Of a DNA stretch of 64,000 nucleotides, positions 37,652-48,348 are shown piece by piece. The notes under the pieces were generated by a model. That model made no database searches. It had not been told where the DNA came from and worked only from the letters and a program-made list of their open reading frames with translations. The stretch is from contig NZ_JNAW01000002.1 of NCBI RefSeq assembly GCF_000760215.1, forward strand, positions 342,300 through 406,299, read 5' to 3'. This DNA comes from Prochlorococcus sp. MIT 0603 (GTDB lineage: Bacteria; Cyanobacteriota; Cyanobacteriia; PCC-6307; Cyanobiaceae). A program made the translations under genes and the position numbers. Position 1 is the stretch's first letter. Each line of letters opens with the position of its first letter.

Positions 37652-39426
37652 TTAAGCAATTGCATTATTGTTTTAGAATCCATGGAAGAAATATAATCTC
37701 CAAAACTTTTTGACACTCCAAATTGTTTCCAGTTAACAAATAATGGATTAAGTGTTGATTCTAGGTTGTCTAAATGCATTTTTTGAAGGTAAGGTCTCGC
37801 TAATCTTTTAAGATCAGGACTTCCTCCTAGCCAAAGCTGATATTGATTGATACCACTACCAACTAAAGCCAGCTCAGCCATGTAAGGTCGAGCACATCCA
37901 TTTGGACACCCTGTCATCCTTAGCAGGATCGATCTATTTATCCCTAGACCTTTTAGTTGACTTTCTATTCTTTTGATTATTTTGGGTAAGAATCTCTCTG
38001 CTTCTGTAATTGCAAGACCACATAGAGGTAGTGCAGGACAAGCAATAGCTTGTCTTTTAATAGATTCTTTAAAGGGAGCAATATCTATACCTGCTCCTTT
38101 TAATTCATGATTTATTGATGAACGTTGAAAATCTCCAATATTACAAAGTAGGAGATCTTGGTTTGGAGTCAATCTAATTTCAAGTTGATATTTTTCAATT
38201 AGATGTCTAATTGTTTTCTTTAATGTTCCTGATAAACGACCTGAGTTTAGATGAATACCTAGAAACCAAAGCTGTTTGTTTTGTCTATTCCAGCCAAGGT
38301 AGTCTTTAAGCTTGGCTGGTGGCTCTTCTACAAGGTCATGTACACCTTTAAGGAAATATTTGGTAAAGAGTTTTTCTTTAAACCAATCAATTCCTTTGTT
38401 GTGAAGAAGATATTTCATGCGTGAATTCTTCCTTAACTTCCTGTTCCCATAATCTCTTTGTAGGGCAAGAATTGATTGGACTAATGGTAAAACATCTTTT
38501 CCTTCTATATAGCCAAGTGGATCAGCAATTCTTGCAAAGGTCGTATCGCTATTATGCATTCGTCCCATGCCCCCACCTACGTAGACATTGCACCCTTTTA
38601 ATGTCCCATTGCTTTTCGTGAAGGCTACTAGGCCAATATCATGAGTCAAGAGATCTACTGAGTTATCGCCAGGGATGGTGACGGCACATTTGAACTTTCT
38701 AGGAAGATATGTTTCTCCGTATAAAGGCTCTTTTGACTGTCCACTGAATATGCCCTTGGACATTTGGTGTTTTCTTATTTCATTGACCTTTCTAGAATGT
38801 GAAATCTTGTAAGAAAGATCTCCATCTGCCCAAAGTTCCAGATAAGTGTTTTCGGCTGCTACAGGGGTTAGTAAGTTGGCAATTTCATTAGCTAATTTAC
38901 GGGCAGTAGGATATCCATCATGTTCAAAGGGTGCGGCTGGTGCCATTACATTTCTATTTATGTCTCCACATGCAGCCAGTGTTGACCCCATGGATTTGAT
39001 AATTGTATTTATTACTTCTTTTAGATTCTCTTTGCGAATGCCATGCATCTGAAAGGCTTGCCTTGTTGTAGCTCTAAGCGTTTGGTTCCCAAGACGCTCT
39101 GATAAGTTATCAAGGGCAATAAATAAGGGTGCTTGTATATATCCAGCTGGGCTTCTAAGTCGAAGCATCATTTGCCAATCTTTATCTGAGCCTTTGATTC
39201 TGTTTTCACGATTATCTTGTTGGTAGCTACCATGAAATTTCAGGAGTTGAACGGCATCATTTGAAAAGTGTGTTGATTCATTCTTTAGTTCTGAAAAAAG
39301 AGGTTCTCTAAGAAAATTGCTATCAGCTTTGAATTGTTCGAATTTGGAACGATCTTGTCCATTGGCAATGCAAGGAGACAGCTCAGTCTCCTTGCTCTCA
39401 CAGTTTTTTGTACGTTCAGATGTCAC
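37630..39426 (-). CDS. sir: ferredoxin-sulfite reductase
   Basis: 598 residues. The siroheme/[4Fe-4S] ligand pairs are in CPALPLCGLA and TGCPNGCARPY (C-X5-C and C-X3-C). SKFEQFKADSNFLREPL at the N-terminus and NVYVGGGMGR fit sulfite rather than nitrite reductase, which is about 80-90 residues shorter. It takes six electrons from ferredoxin to make sulfide. That sulfide feeds metY (in this window) and cysteine synthesis. It is divergent from glyS. Confidence 0.93.
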   Translation of the reverse strand: MTSERTKNCESKETELSPCIANGQDRSKFEQFKADSNFLREPLFSELKNESTHFSNDAVQLLKFHGSYQQDNRENRIKGSDKDWQMMLRLRSPAGYIQAPLFIALDNLSERLGNQTLRATTRQAFQMHGIRKENLKEVINTIIKSMGSTLAACGDINRNVMAPAAPFEHDGYPTARKLANEIANLLTPVAAENTYLELWADGDLSYKISHSRKVNEIRKHQMSKGIFSGQSKEPLYGETYLPRKFKCAVTIPGDNSVDLLTHDIGLVAFTKSNGTLKGCNVYVGGGMGRMHNSDTTFARIADPLGYIEGKDVLPLVQSILALQRDYGNRKLRKNSRMKYLLHNKGIDWFKEKLFTKYFLKGVHDLVEEPPAKLKDYLGWNRQNKQLWFLGIHLNSGRLSGTLKKTIRHLIEKYQLEIRLTPNQDLLLCNIGDFQRSSINHELKGAGIDIAPFKESIKRQAIACPALPLCGLAITEAERFLPKIIKRIESQLKGLGINRSILLRMTGCPNGCARPYMAELALVGSGINQYQLWLGGSPDLKRLARPYLQKMHLDNLESTLNPLFVNWKQFGVSKSFGDYISSMDSKTIMQLLNHGSTAP

Positions 39427-39514
39427 GAATTGGCTTTTTTATAAGCTGTATCCAAGTTAATGATACTTTTTAATTGTATTTTCAATAAAGTGTTGTTGAT
39501 CATCTTTTATTTTT

Positions 39515-41686
39515 GTGTCTAAGTTCTTACTTGAGATTGGTACTGAGGAGCTTCCTGCTGATTTTGCTAGATTAGTTGTTTCTCAGTTGGAAGAATTAAT
39601 CTTAAGAGATCTTCAGCAGAATAGACTTGGGTTTAAATCAATTACGTGCTCTAGTACTCCTAGGAGAATTGCCGTAAATATAGACGATTTGGCTAATTGT
39701 TCAGATGATTTTGTAGAAGAACGTAAAGGCCCTCCTGCATCAAAAGCTTTTGAAAAAGGCTGCCCTACTGATGCTGCTAAAGGCTTTGCAAAGCGTTATG
39801 GGTTGTCTTTGGATGACTTGAAAACAAGGGAGACGCCAAAAGGTGAATTTGTTTTTGGGAACATCCTTAAGAAAGGAGAGCAAGCTGTTGATTTGATGGT
39901 TGAACTGATTCCTAAATGGATTAATTGTCTACAGGGAAGACGCTTTATGCGTTGGGGAGTTGGTGATATGAGATTTTCTCGTCCAGTGAGATGGATAGTT
40001 GCTCTTATTGATGACAAGGTATTAGATCTAATCATTACTGATGCAGATCCTCAAATCCGTAGTGGACGTTTAAGTAGGGGGCATAGACTTTATGAAAAAG
40101 AGATTTCTATTTCTTCTGCCACTTCATATGAGGGAACTCTTCGTAAAGCTGGAGTAATAGTTAATCGAAATGAAAGACATAATTTGATTCAAGACTTGGT
40201 AGAGAACTCCTGTGATGAGCTCAGTGCTCGAGCTGGTTTAACAAGTAAATTATTGGATGAGCTTACAGATTTAGTTGAGTTCCCATCTTTAATTATTGGA
40301 CAATTTGACCAATCTTTTCTAGAGCTTCCTGCTGAAGTGCTTAGTACAGTGATGCAGGTTCATCAGCGATACATACCACTTTTTATTAGTAACCCGTTGA
40401 TAGACCCACTTGCGTTAGATGCTAAGGGGATTTTGACCTCAAATTTTATTTGTGTAAGTAATAGTTTGCCAGACTCAAAGATACTTGTTAGGGATGGTAA
40501 TGAAAGAGTGTTAAGGGCTAGATTTTCAGATGCAGAGTTCTTTATAAATATCGATCGATCTATTTCTAGTATTAGTCGAATAGATAAATTGAAGAAAGTA
40601 ACTTTTGCAGATGGATTAGGCTCATTGTTTAATCGGGTGCAAAGAATCCAATGGCTTGCACAAATCTTTATTGATAATTTAGGAGAACAACTATCAGAGC
40701 AAGAATCCAGTGACTTAAAAAGAGCTGCTCATTTATGTAAGCATGATTTAGTTAGTCAGATGGTTGGTGAGTTTCCTGAATTACAAGGAATAATTGGAGC
40801 AAAATACCTTCTTGCTGAAGGAGAATCAAGAGATGTTAGCTTAGCTGTTCTTGAACAATATTTACCACGTGGATCTGGGAGTCAATTGCCTACATCATTC
40901 GCAGGATCAGCACTTTCGTTAATAGACAGATTTGAATTGTTGTTAAGTATATTTTTAAAAGGGGAAAGACCAAGTGGATCCTCAGATCCATATGCCTTGC
41001 GAAGATCTGCAAATGGCCTTCTCCAAATTATTTGGAAACAAGACTGGGATATAAGTTTATGTAATCTGCTTGAATGTTCAATAGATCATTGGCTAAAGCT
41101 TTTCCCTGAGATTAAGGTATCTGCTAAGGCCTTGCTTAATGATTTATTTGATTTCTTTCATCAGAGAATTATTAGTCTTCTTGAAGAGTCAGGTGTTGAT
41201 ATTGATATTGTCCATGCCGTGGCAGGAGAGTCGATATCTAAAGAACGCTTGCTTAACGACCCGACAGATGTTCTTAGAAGGGTAACCTTGTTGGAGGAAA
41301 TGAGAGAGAATAAAATGCTTTCTGCCGTTCAATACGTAGTTAATCGAGCATCAAAACTTGCTGAAAAATCTACATTGGAATCTTCTCTTGTCAGTGCTTC
41401 AGAAGTTGTAAACCCTGACTTGTTTGAAAAGGAAAGCGAAAGAGCAATGTTGAATGTTGTTAATTCTCTTGAACCTATTGCTAAAAGTACTTCTATTGAT
41501 AGGTACAAAAAATTGGCGGATGGGTTGGCTTCTGGCTCAGAAACTTTGTCAGAATTCTTTGATGGTGATCAGAGCGTTATGGTAATGGCGGCAGATGAAA
41601 GTGTACGAACTAATAGATTGAATTTATTATGTGTTTTAACTAATCAAGCTAAATTAATCGCGGATTTTGATCAGATCACGCATTAA
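39515..41686 (+). CDS. glyS: glycyl-tRNA synthetase beta subunit
   Basis: 723 residues, GTG start. The start KFLLEIGTEELPADF is the signature of the beta subunit, followed by RRIAVNIDDLA, QGRRFMRWG and the C-terminal anticodon domain. SDPYALRRSANGLL near 490 fits the HD-like region. It works with GlyQ (not in this window) to charge tRNA-Gly. Confidence 0.96.
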   Translation: MSKFLLEIGTEELPADFARLVVSQLEELILRDLQQNRLGFKSITCSSTPRRIAVNIDDLANCSDDFVEERKGPPASKAFEKGCPTDAAKGFAKRYGLSLDDLKTRETPKGEFVFGNILKKGEQAVDLMVELIPKWINCLQGRRFMRWGVGDMRFSRPVRWIVALIDDKVLDLIITDADPQIRSGRLSRGHRLYEKEISISSATSYEGTLRKAGVIVNRNERHNLIQDLVENSCDELSARAGLTSKLLDELTDLVEFPSLIIGQFDQSFLELPAEVLSTVMQVHQRYIPLFISNPLIDPLALDAKGILTSNFICVSNSLPDSKILVRDGNERVLRARFSDAEFFINIDRSISSISRIDKLKKVTFADGLGSLFNRVQRIQWLAQIFIDNLGEQLSEQESSDLKRAAHLCKHDLVSQMVGEFPELQGIIGAKYLLAEGESRDVSLAVLEQYLPRGSGSQLPTSFAGSALSLIDRFELLLSIFLKGERPSGSSDPYALRRSANGLLQIIWKQDWDISLCNLLECSIDHWLKLFPEIKVSAKALLNDLFDFFHQRIISLLEESGVDIDIVHAVAGESISKERLLNDPTDVLRRVTLLEEMRENKMLSAVQYVVNRASKLAEKSTLESSLVSASEVVNPDLFEKESERAMLNVVNSLEPIAKSTSIDRYKKLADGLASGSETLSEFFDGDQSVMVMAADESVRTNRLNLLCVLTNQAKLIADFDQITH

Positions 41687-41715
41687 CTATTAAAAAATAA
41701 CTTTCTTAACTGAAC

Positions 41716-43059
41716 TTACTTTGATTTTTTAGCACCTACTTTGATTCCTCCTTTTATAGTGCTGATCTCAAGCATTTTGTTGACTTCTTTTTCGTCCCTA
41801 ACTGTGCTAGGAACAGGTTTATAGGTCTTTGGAGCAAGGGCTCTCCCTCTTAAAACAGAGCCTAGAGTCATAAATGTAAGTTTTAACTGTTGTAAGGGTT
41901 TCATCGCTACGACAGTTTTATATAAATAGCTATCAAAAGTGAGACGTTGAACATCAAGGTCATCGCACATTTCGACAAATGCTTCTCTAGCCCCATCATT
42001 TGAATAAAAGATGTTTTGCAGGATTTCAAGAACCTTATAGGTTGCACCATATTTTTTATCCCATTTTTTTATATATTTCTTCAGGTCGTCTTCAGAGGGG
42101 ATCTTGTTTCCTCCTTGACTGGCTTCTACTATCTCTTCTGCGCACATTCGGCCACTTTTAGCTGCGAAATAGATGCCTTCCCCAGAGCTTTTTGTAACAT
42201 ATCCTGCTGCATCACCCACTAACGCCATTCTCCCTACAACACGCCTAGGCCTTGGATGTTCTGGGATCGGGTGTGCCTCTACTTTTATAACCTCACCATT
42301 GACTAACCTTTTTTTTGCTCTTTCTCTTACACCTTCTTGTAGGTCTTTTATCAGAGATTGGTTTTTTTGCATTGTCCCTGTTCCTACTGCTACGTGATCA
42401 TATTTAGGGAAGACCCATCCATAAAAGTCAGGGGAGACATCGGTTCCAACATACATTTCAGCTAAATCCTCGTAATAGCCCATCTCTTTTTCAGGTAGCT
42501 TGATTCTTTCTTGGAACGCTATAGCTACGTTATAGTCTCCTGCATCCATTGCTTTTGCTACTCGGCTATTTGCGCCATCTGCACCAATAATTAGATCAAC
42601 TTCTAAAGTTTTGGGTTCTCCTTTAGATCCCCCATTAGAGTAATCAGAGTAACTTAAAGTATAAGGCCCTTGACGTTGAGAGCCGGTTTCTATTTTTGTA
42701 ACCAGTCCGTTTACTAAGTTTGCCCCTAACTCAGCAGCTCTATCCCTCATAAAAGCATCCATTACTTCCCTTCTACACATACCTATGTATTCGTTGTCAG
42801 TTTCTCCATAAACCTTGTCAAGGCTTATATCAACTTCTCTGTTGGAGGGGGAAATCATACGCATATTCCTAACTTTGCGATCAATTATGGAATCAGGAAG
42901 ATCAAATTCAGAAACCATACATAAGGGTATTGCTCCCCCACATGGTTTTGCATTATCAAGCTTCCTTTCAAAAATCCATGTTTTAATTCCTGCTTTTGCA
43001 AGGATTTCAGCTGCGCAGGAACCACTTGGCCCTCCACCGATTACAGCAACACGCAACAT
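41716..43059 (-). CDS. chlP: geranylgeranyl reductase
   Basis: 447 residues from the ATG at 43059. The frame extends 45 residues upstream, but the FAD motif RVAVIGGGPSGSCAAEILA sits right at this start, as in all ChlP. ADLIIGADGANSRVA and RMALVGDAAGYVTKSSGEGIYFAAKSG are the conserved binding loops. It reduces geranylgeranyl to phytyl for chlorophyll and tocopherol using NADPH, at the membrane. It is divergent from the VanY gene. Confidence 0.95.
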   Translation of the reverse strand: MLRVAVIGGGPSGSCAAEILAKAGIKTWIFERKLDNAKPCGGAIPLCMVSEFDLPDSIIDRKVRNMRMISPSNREVDISLDKVYGETDNEYIGMCRREVMDAFMRDRAAELGANLVNGLVTKIETGSQRQGPYTLSYSDYSNGGSKGEPKTLEVDLIIGADGANSRVAKAMDAGDYNVAIAFQERIKLPEKEMGYYEDLAEMYVGTDVSPDFYGWVFPKYDHVAVGTGTMQKNQSLIKDLQEGVRERAKKRLVNGEVIKVEAHPIPEHPRPRRVVGRMALVGDAAGYVTKSSGEGIYFAAKSGRMCAEEIVEASQGGNKIPSEDDLKKYIKKWDKKYGATYKVLEILQNIFYSNDGAREAFVEMCDDLDVQRLTFDSYLYKTVVAMKPLQQLKLTFMTLGSVLRGRALAPKTYKPVPSTVRDEKEVNKMLEISTIKGGIKVGAKKSK

Positions 43060-43170
43060 TTTTAGATGAAATCTTAATAGTCTTATTTTAAAACCTACAT
43101 CAATAAGATTTACTGTATGAACTAGTTGACTAAGACCGTTACGATCGAAATAGTAAATTAATTTGTTTTT

Positions 43171-43929
43171 GTGCGGAGAGAAGAACGATCTCAAATTAAT
43201 AATGTTGGTGAGATCCCACTTGCAAGAAGGTTTAAGCCGGTTAGAGGACTCTCTTCCACAAGGTTTAGATATCTTTTAGTCGCTCTGGTTTTTGTGACTC
43301 TAACTTCAGTTTTTATTACTATTCGCTCTAAATCTCTTCAGAAATTATCTATTTCTGTGCGGCAAAATCAACTCAATTCCTTGATTTCTGAAGACGGACT
43401 TTTGTTAGGACATTTCCCATATGCTGAAGCGCCTAAAAGCGATCTCATTTCAGTCTATCCAGGCTTAGAAGTTCATTATGATACTTTTGAAGCCTTGAAG
43501 AAAATGCGTGCTGCTGCTGCTGCTGATGGAATTAGCTTGGTTTTTTTAAGTGGGTTTCGTTCTTTAGACCTTCAAGGACAGATTTTTTATGAAAATAAAT
43601 CCATTAGAAATCAAATTGCTATTGAGCGGGCAAAGGTTTCTGCACCACCGGGATATTCTGAACACAGTACAGGTTATGCAATTGATTTAGGTGATGGAAC
43701 TATGAGAGGAACCGATTTTGAAGTTACGTTTGAAGATACACCTGCTTTTAAATGGTTGAAAAAATATGCAGCTAAATACCATTTTGTTCTTTCATTTCCT
43801 AAGGGTAATTCACAAGGTGTGAGCTACGAGCCTTGGCATTGGAGATTTGAAGGCACAGTTGATGCTTTAAGGGAATTTGAACCTGCTAATAACAGGCAGC
43901 GCATGGAAAGAAACTCAAGAAGTTATTAG
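43171..43929 (+). CDS. membrane-anchored D-Ala-D-Ala carboxypeptidase (VanY-type, M15B)
   Basis: 252 residues, GTG start. A single N-terminal membrane helix (YLLVALVFVTLTSVFITI) anchors a periplasmic domain. The zinc motifs are SEHSTGYAIDLGD and EPWHWRFEG, with FLSGFRSLDLQGQIF before them. It trims the terminal D-Ala from peptidoglycan stems. Together with the VanX-type enzyme at 36941-37651, this gives two M15 D-Ala peptidases with different locations and substrates in one window. Confidence 0.9.
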   Translation: MRREERSQINNVGEIPLARRFKPVRGLSSTRFRYLLVALVFVTLTSVFITIRSKSLQKLSISVRQNQLNSLISEDGLLLGHFPYAEAPKSDLISVYPGLEVHYDTFEALKKMRAAAAADGISLVFLSGFRSLDLQGQIFYENKSIRNQIAIERAKVSAPPGYSEHSTGYAIDLGDGTMRGTDFEVTFEDTPAFKWLKKYAAKYHFVLSFPKGNSQGVSYEPWHWRFEGTVDALREFEPANNRQRMERNSRSY

Positions 43930-44013
43930 CTTTTTTGCATAAAGGTGCACATTTTGGGATATTCTTCAATTTCTATGCTTTAAGGTATTTCTTCTTCTTA
44001 GAGCTGTTTTTTC

Positions 44014-45816
44014 ATGATTTCTAATCAACAAGCTCTTAGGAATATTGCAATCGTTGCACATGTTGACCATGGAAAAACAACGCTTGTAGATGCTCTTCTT
44101 GGTCAATCAGGCATATTTAGAGAAAATGAAGAGGTTCCAACATGTGTAATGGATTCAAATGACTTGGAACGAGAAAGAGGAATTACGATACTTTCTAAAA
44201 ACACAGCAGTTATTTACAACGATACAAGGATAAATATTGTTGACACCCCAGGGCATGCTGATTTTGGTGGGGAAGTTGAAAGAGTCTTAGGGATGGTGGA
44301 TGGCTGTTTGTTAATTGTAGATGCTAATGAAGGACCTATGCCTCAAACTAGATTTGTTTTGAAAAAGGCTCTTGAGCAAGGGCTTAGGCCAATAGTATTT
44401 GTTAATAAAATCGACAGAGCAAGGGTTGACCCAGAAACTGCTGTAGATAAAGTTTTAGATCTCTTTATTGAACTAGGCGCTGACGATGATCAATGCGACT
44501 TTCCTTATTTGTTTGGTAGTGGGATAGGTGGTTATGCGAAACCAGATATGTCAACTCAGAGTGAAAATATGAAACCTCTTTTTGATGCCATTCTTCGCCA
44601 TGTACCCCCTCCTATTGGCGATGAAACTAAGCCTTTGCAATTACAAATTACTTCGCTAGATTACTCTGATTTTCTTGGAAGAATTATCATCGGAAGAGTT
44701 CATAATGGTGTCATTCGAAGTGGAGAAAGAGCTTCTCTAATTAAAGAAAATGGGAAACTAAAGCAAGGAAGGATTTCTAAATTGATGGGATTCGAAGGTT
44801 TGCAAAGAATAGAAATCGATCAAGCATACGCTGGCAATATTGTTGCTGTAACTGGCTTTGACGATGTAAATATAGGAGAAACAATAGCTTGCCCTGATGA
44901 GCCAAAGGCACTCCCTTTGATTAAAGTTGATGAGCCAACTCTTCAGATGACATTTGTTGTTAATGATTCTCCTTTTGCGGGAAAAGAAGGGAAATTTGTT
45001 ACAAGTAGGCAGTTAAGAGAGAGATTGTTTAAAGAGTTGCTTACCAATGTGGCTTTACGTGTTGAAGAGACAGATTCCCCTGATCGTTTTGCGGTATGCG
45101 GTCGGGGAGAACTTCATTTGGGTATATTAATTGAGACAATGAGAAGGGAAGGATATGAATTCCAGGTTTCTCAACCCCAAGTAATTTTTCGCACTATTGA
45201 TGAAATTTTATGTGAACCATTGGAAACATTGGTGTTAGATGTGCCTGAAGAATCAGTAGGAACATGTATAGAGAAACTTGGCTCGAGAAAAAGTGAAATG
45301 CAAAATATGTTTAATACAAATGATGGGAGAACTCAATTGGAATTCCTTATTCCTTCAAGAGGCTTGATTGGTTTTAGGGGTGAATTTATTAGAGCAACTA
45401 GAGGAGAAGGTATTATGAGTCATTCCTTCTTTGAATATCGGCCAATGCTAGGAGATTTTGAAACAAGAAGGAATGGCGTCTTGATTTCTTTTGAAGAGGG
45501 TGTTTCTACCTTCTACTCTTTAAAGAATGCTGAAGATCGTGGACAGTTCTTTATAAATCCAGGAACTAATGTTTATAAAGGAATGATAATTGGAGAACAT
45601 AACCGACCTCAGGATTTAGAAATTAACATATGTAAGTCAAAGCAACTTACTAATATGAGATCAGCTGGTGCAGATGAATTAGATAGTTTACAATCACCTG
45701 TTGATATTACTTTAGAACGAGCCCTTGAATACATCGGACCTGGAGAAATGCTTGAAGTTACACCTGAATCAATAAGATTAAGAAAAATGCCAGTAAAGAA
45801 ACATAGTAAGCGCTAA
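44014..45816 (+). CDS. typA: ribosome-associated GTPase TypA/BipA
   Basis: 600 residues. G1 is [16 protein letters not shown]2 RERGITI, G3 [16 protein letters not shown] and G4 NKID. The EF-G-like domains III and V and the C-terminal domain follow, with [18 protein letters not shown] and [11 protein letters not shown]. TypA assists ribosome assembly and stress growth. DUF309 follows after eight bases. Confidence 0.97.
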   Translation: MISNQQALRNIAIVAHVDHGKTTLVDALLGQSGIFRENEEVPTCVMDSNDLERERGITILSKNTAVIYNDTRINIVDTPGHADFGGEVERVLGMVDGCLLIVDANEGPMPQTRFVLKKALEQGLRPIVFVNKIDRARVDPETAVDKVLDLFIELGADDDQCDFPYLFGSGIGGYAKPDMSTQSENMKPLFDAILRHVPPPIGDETKPLQLQITSLDYSDFLGRIIIGRVHNGVIRSGERASLIKENGKLKQGRISKLMGFEGLQRIEIDQAYAGNIVAVTGFDDVNIGETIACPDEPKALPLIKVDEPTLQMTFVVNDSPFAGKEGKFVTSRQLRERLFKELLTNVALRVEETDSPDRFAVCGRGELHLGILIETMRREGYEFQVSQPQVIFRTIDEILCEPLETLVLDVPEESVGTCIEKLGSRKSEMQNMFNTNDGRTQLEFLIPSRGLIGFRGEFIRATRGEGIMSHSFFEYRPMLGDFETRRNGVLISFEEGVSTFYSLKNAEDRGQFFINPGTNVYKGMIIGEHNRPQDLEINICKSKQLTNMRSAGADELDSLQSPVDITLERALEYIGPGEMLEVTPESIRLRKMPVKKHSKR

Positions 45817-45823
45817 TCTGTAA

Positions 45824-46192
45824 ATGAAGAGATTTTCAGATGATGATCTTGAATTTCAACATGCTGTAGATTTGTTTAATAATCAAGACTGGTATATAGC
45901 CCATGATGCATTCGAGGACATATGGCATAATACACTTGGCTTTGAAAGAATAACAGTACAGGCTATTTTACAAATAGCGGTTGCTCAAATTCATCTCTCA
46001 AATGAGAATCTTTCTGGAGCAACAATCCTATATGGAGAAGCTTTTGGACGTTTAAAAAATAACAAAGCACATGATTTAGGATTAGATATGAAAAGCCTGA
46101 TGAATGTTGTTGAGAAAAGACTTAAATTATTGCAAGAGGGTGAGATGCTAGAGAAATGTTCTGAGCCTAAACTTATTAAAAGAATAATTTAA
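45824..46192 (+). CDS. DUF309 domain protein
   Basis: 122 residues. The segment AVDLFNNQDWYIAHDAFEDIW and ITVQAILQIAVAQIHL match DUF309, a small helical domain of unknown role common in cyanobacteria and Firmicutes. It begins eight bases after typA and is probably cotranscribed. Confidence 0.87.
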   Translation: MKRFSDDDLEFQHAVDLFNNQDWYIAHDAFEDIWHNTLGFERITVQAILQIAVAQIHLSNENLSGATILYGEAFGRLKNNKAHDLGLDMKSLMNVVEKRLKLLQEGEMLEKCSEPKLIKRII

Positions 46193-46375
46193 TATCTATT
46201 AGTTATTTAACTATTCCAATCTATATTAAGTCATTTTTAGTTCTGCTTTAAATAATTAGTTTGATCTAATATATTTTGAACTTTGTTGAATTTATTTCTA
46301 CTTTGATCTTTACTAGGTTCAAAACTATGGCATTTATATATAGGATCGTAAAAACAATAGTTCCAATCTCCTTTT

Positions 46376-47104
46376 ATGAGCCTTGTTCTTGACCATGTTT
46401 CATTAGCTCTGCAAGGAAAGGTGCTCGCTTCAGAAATTTCTTTGCAGGTCAAACCTGGAGAAGTTGTAGGGCTTTTGGGGCCTAACGGAGCTGGTAAGAC
46501 TACTACCTTTAATTTATCTATTGGCCAATTGTCTCCTGACTCTGGACGTGTGCTTTTGGATGATCGTGAAGTCACAGGATTGTCTATGACTTATAGGGCT
46601 CGTTTGGGAATTGGATATCTTCCCCAAGAGGCTAGTGTTTTTAGAAATCTTTCTGTAAAGGAAAACCTTGACATCGCGCTTTCCCAAAGCTTTCCAAATC
46701 GCTTGCATCGTCGAATGCGTAGGGAACAAATAATTAATGAATTCAATTTAACCAACTTCATAGATCGATCTGGCTATAAGCTTTCTGGTGGAGAAAGGAG
46801 ACGTTGTGAAGTCGCAAGAGCTCTAGCCTTAGGACGCAAAGGACCAAAGTTTTTGCTTCTTGACGAACCTTTTGCGGGTGTTGATCCTATGGCAGTCGTT
46901 GATTTGCAGAATCTTATACAAAAATTACGTATGGGGGGAATGGGTATTCTTATTACTGATCACAATGTTCGGGAGACATTGGCAATTACAGATCGTTCTT
47001 ATATTCTTAGTGATGGAAGGATACTTGCTTCTGGTACTTCCTCTCAAATTTCAAATAATCCTTTAGTAAAGACTCATTACTTAGGAGAGGGATTTAAACT
47101 TTGA
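46376..47104 (+). CDS. lptB: LptB-type lipopolysaccharide-export ABC ATPase
   Basis: 242 residues. Walker A is GPNGAGKTT, the Q-loop region YLPQEASVFRNLSVKEN fits LptB, the signature is LSGGERRRCEVARALA and Walker B FLLLDEPFAGVDP. It powers extraction of LPS from the inner membrane with the LptF/G permease encoded next. The permease start overlaps this stop (TTGA), showing coupling. A recognisable LptA is not adjacent upstream. Confidence 0.94.
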   Translation: MSLVLDHVSLALQGKVLASEISLQVKPGEVVGLLGPNGAGKTTTFNLSIGQLSPDSGRVLLDDREVTGLSMTYRARLGIGYLPQEASVFRNLSVKENLDIALSQSFPNRLHRRMRREQIINEFNLTNFIDRSGYKLSGGERRRCEVARALALGRKGPKFLLLDEPFAGVDPMAVVDLQNLIQKLRMGGMGILITDHNVRETLAITDRSYILSDGRILASGTSSQISNNPLVKTHYLGEGFKL

Positions 47105-48312
47105 TTAAGACTAACACTTATAAATATAATTTTGGCTTTTCTTTTTGGAAAACAATCTCGAATTTTATTTTGTCTAAATGGAGATTAATACCATTGCTTG
47201 ATAGGTGGCTGATTAAGGAATTGTTGCCACCTTTCTTTTTCGCAATATCTGCTTTTACGGTCGTATCTTTATCAGTAGGCGTAATGCTTGATTTGGTTAG
47301 AAAAATAGTAGAATCAGGTCTGTCATTAAAATTTGCTGCCCAAGTCTTTCTTCTCAAGTTGCCTAGCTTTCTTGTAATATCTTTTCCAATGGCAATCCTA
47401 ATGTCTACTTTACTTACATATAGTAGGCTTTCTTCTAATAGTGAGATTAAGGCGTTAAAAAGTATTGGTATATCAACAAAGAGAATAATTGCTTCTGCAT
47501 TAGCTCTTGGAATATTGATGACGGGAATAACTTTTCTATTTAATGATTTAATTGTCCCTTCAGCCAATAAAAATGCTCAAGCAACTCTCCGAAAAGGTCT
47601 CGGAGTTTCTATTCATTCGGATTTTGTTAATGACATTATGTATTCCCGTTTTGGCAAGATCGTTGACCCTGTTTCTAATAATTCAATTGAAGGAATGACA
47701 CATTTATTTTATGCAAAGGAGTTTCAGAATGGCCAAATGATTGATGTAACTGTTTTGGATCTTTCTAGGTTGGGTTATAAGCAAATGTTAGTAGCAAGGA
47801 AGGCTTTCTGGAATAATTCTGATGGTAATTGGGAATTTGAGGATGGTAAAATACTTACTATGTCTCCTAATGGTGGTTCTACTTCTATTAGTTTTGAGAA
47901 TTATGTTTATCCTTTGGACTCTGGCCCAAATAAAATAGCGGAAATACCAAAGGATGCTAATTACATGACTTTATCGGATGCTTATAAAGCTGAGGAATTA
48001 TATAGATTATCAGGAAATGTTAAAGAAGCCAGGCGAATGAAAGTTCGTATTCAGGAGAAATTTACATTACCGATGGCTTGCATAGTCTTTAGTTTAATAG
48101 GAGGTTCACTAGCATGTAGGTCAAATGCAAAAGCAAGTCAAAGCCAAGGATTTGCTTTAAGTATAATTTTAATTCTTTTGTATTACATATTAAGTTTTTC
48201 TTTTAGCTCTTTAGGTATTGCTGGGACAATAAGCCCTGTTGTAGGGGCTTGGTCTCCAATAGTTATTTCCATATCAGGGGGGCTTTATTTACTAAATAAA
48301 GCAAGTGTTTAG
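47101..48312 (+). CDS. LptF/LptG family LPS-export permease
   Basis: 403 residues, TTG start. The N-terminal half holds LDRWLIKELLPPFFFAISAFT and helices with FLVISFPMAILMSTLLTYSRLSSNSE, the classic YjgP/YjgQ motif. A periplasmic beta domain of about 150 residues follows, then three helices at the end. It is likely a single protein serving as a homodimer, as in other cyanobacteria. Confidence 0.9.
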   Translation: MIKTNTYKYNFGFSFWKTISNFILSKWRLIPLLDRWLIKELLPPFFFAISAFTVVSLSVGVMLDLVRKIVESGLSLKFAAQVFLLKLPSFLVISFPMAILMSTLLTYSRLSSNSEIKALKSIGISTKRIIASALALGILMTGITFLFNDLIVPSANKNAQATLRKGLGVSIHSDFVNDIMYSRFGKIVDPVSNNSIEGMTHLFYAKEFQNGQMIDVTVLDLSRLGYKQMLVARKAFWNNSDGNWEFEDGKILTMSPNGGSTSISFENYVYPLDSGPNKIAEIPKDANYMTLSDAYKAEELYRLSGNVKEARRMKVRIQEKFTLPMACIVFSLIGGSLACRSNAKASQSQGFALSIILILLYYILSFSFSSLGIAGTISPVVGAWSPIVISISGGLYLLNKASV

Positions 48313-48348
48313 TTATAGAGCTATTTCTTATTACACATTCTGAGCTTC

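Noticed and set aside
43060-43194. 45-residue extension of chlP
   Set aside because: The FAD motif belongs at the N-terminus, and the extension overlaps the divergent VanY gene.
46391-46575. Minus-strand frame inside lptB
   Set aside because: Its N-terminal part is the antisense of the conserved ATPase Walker region.
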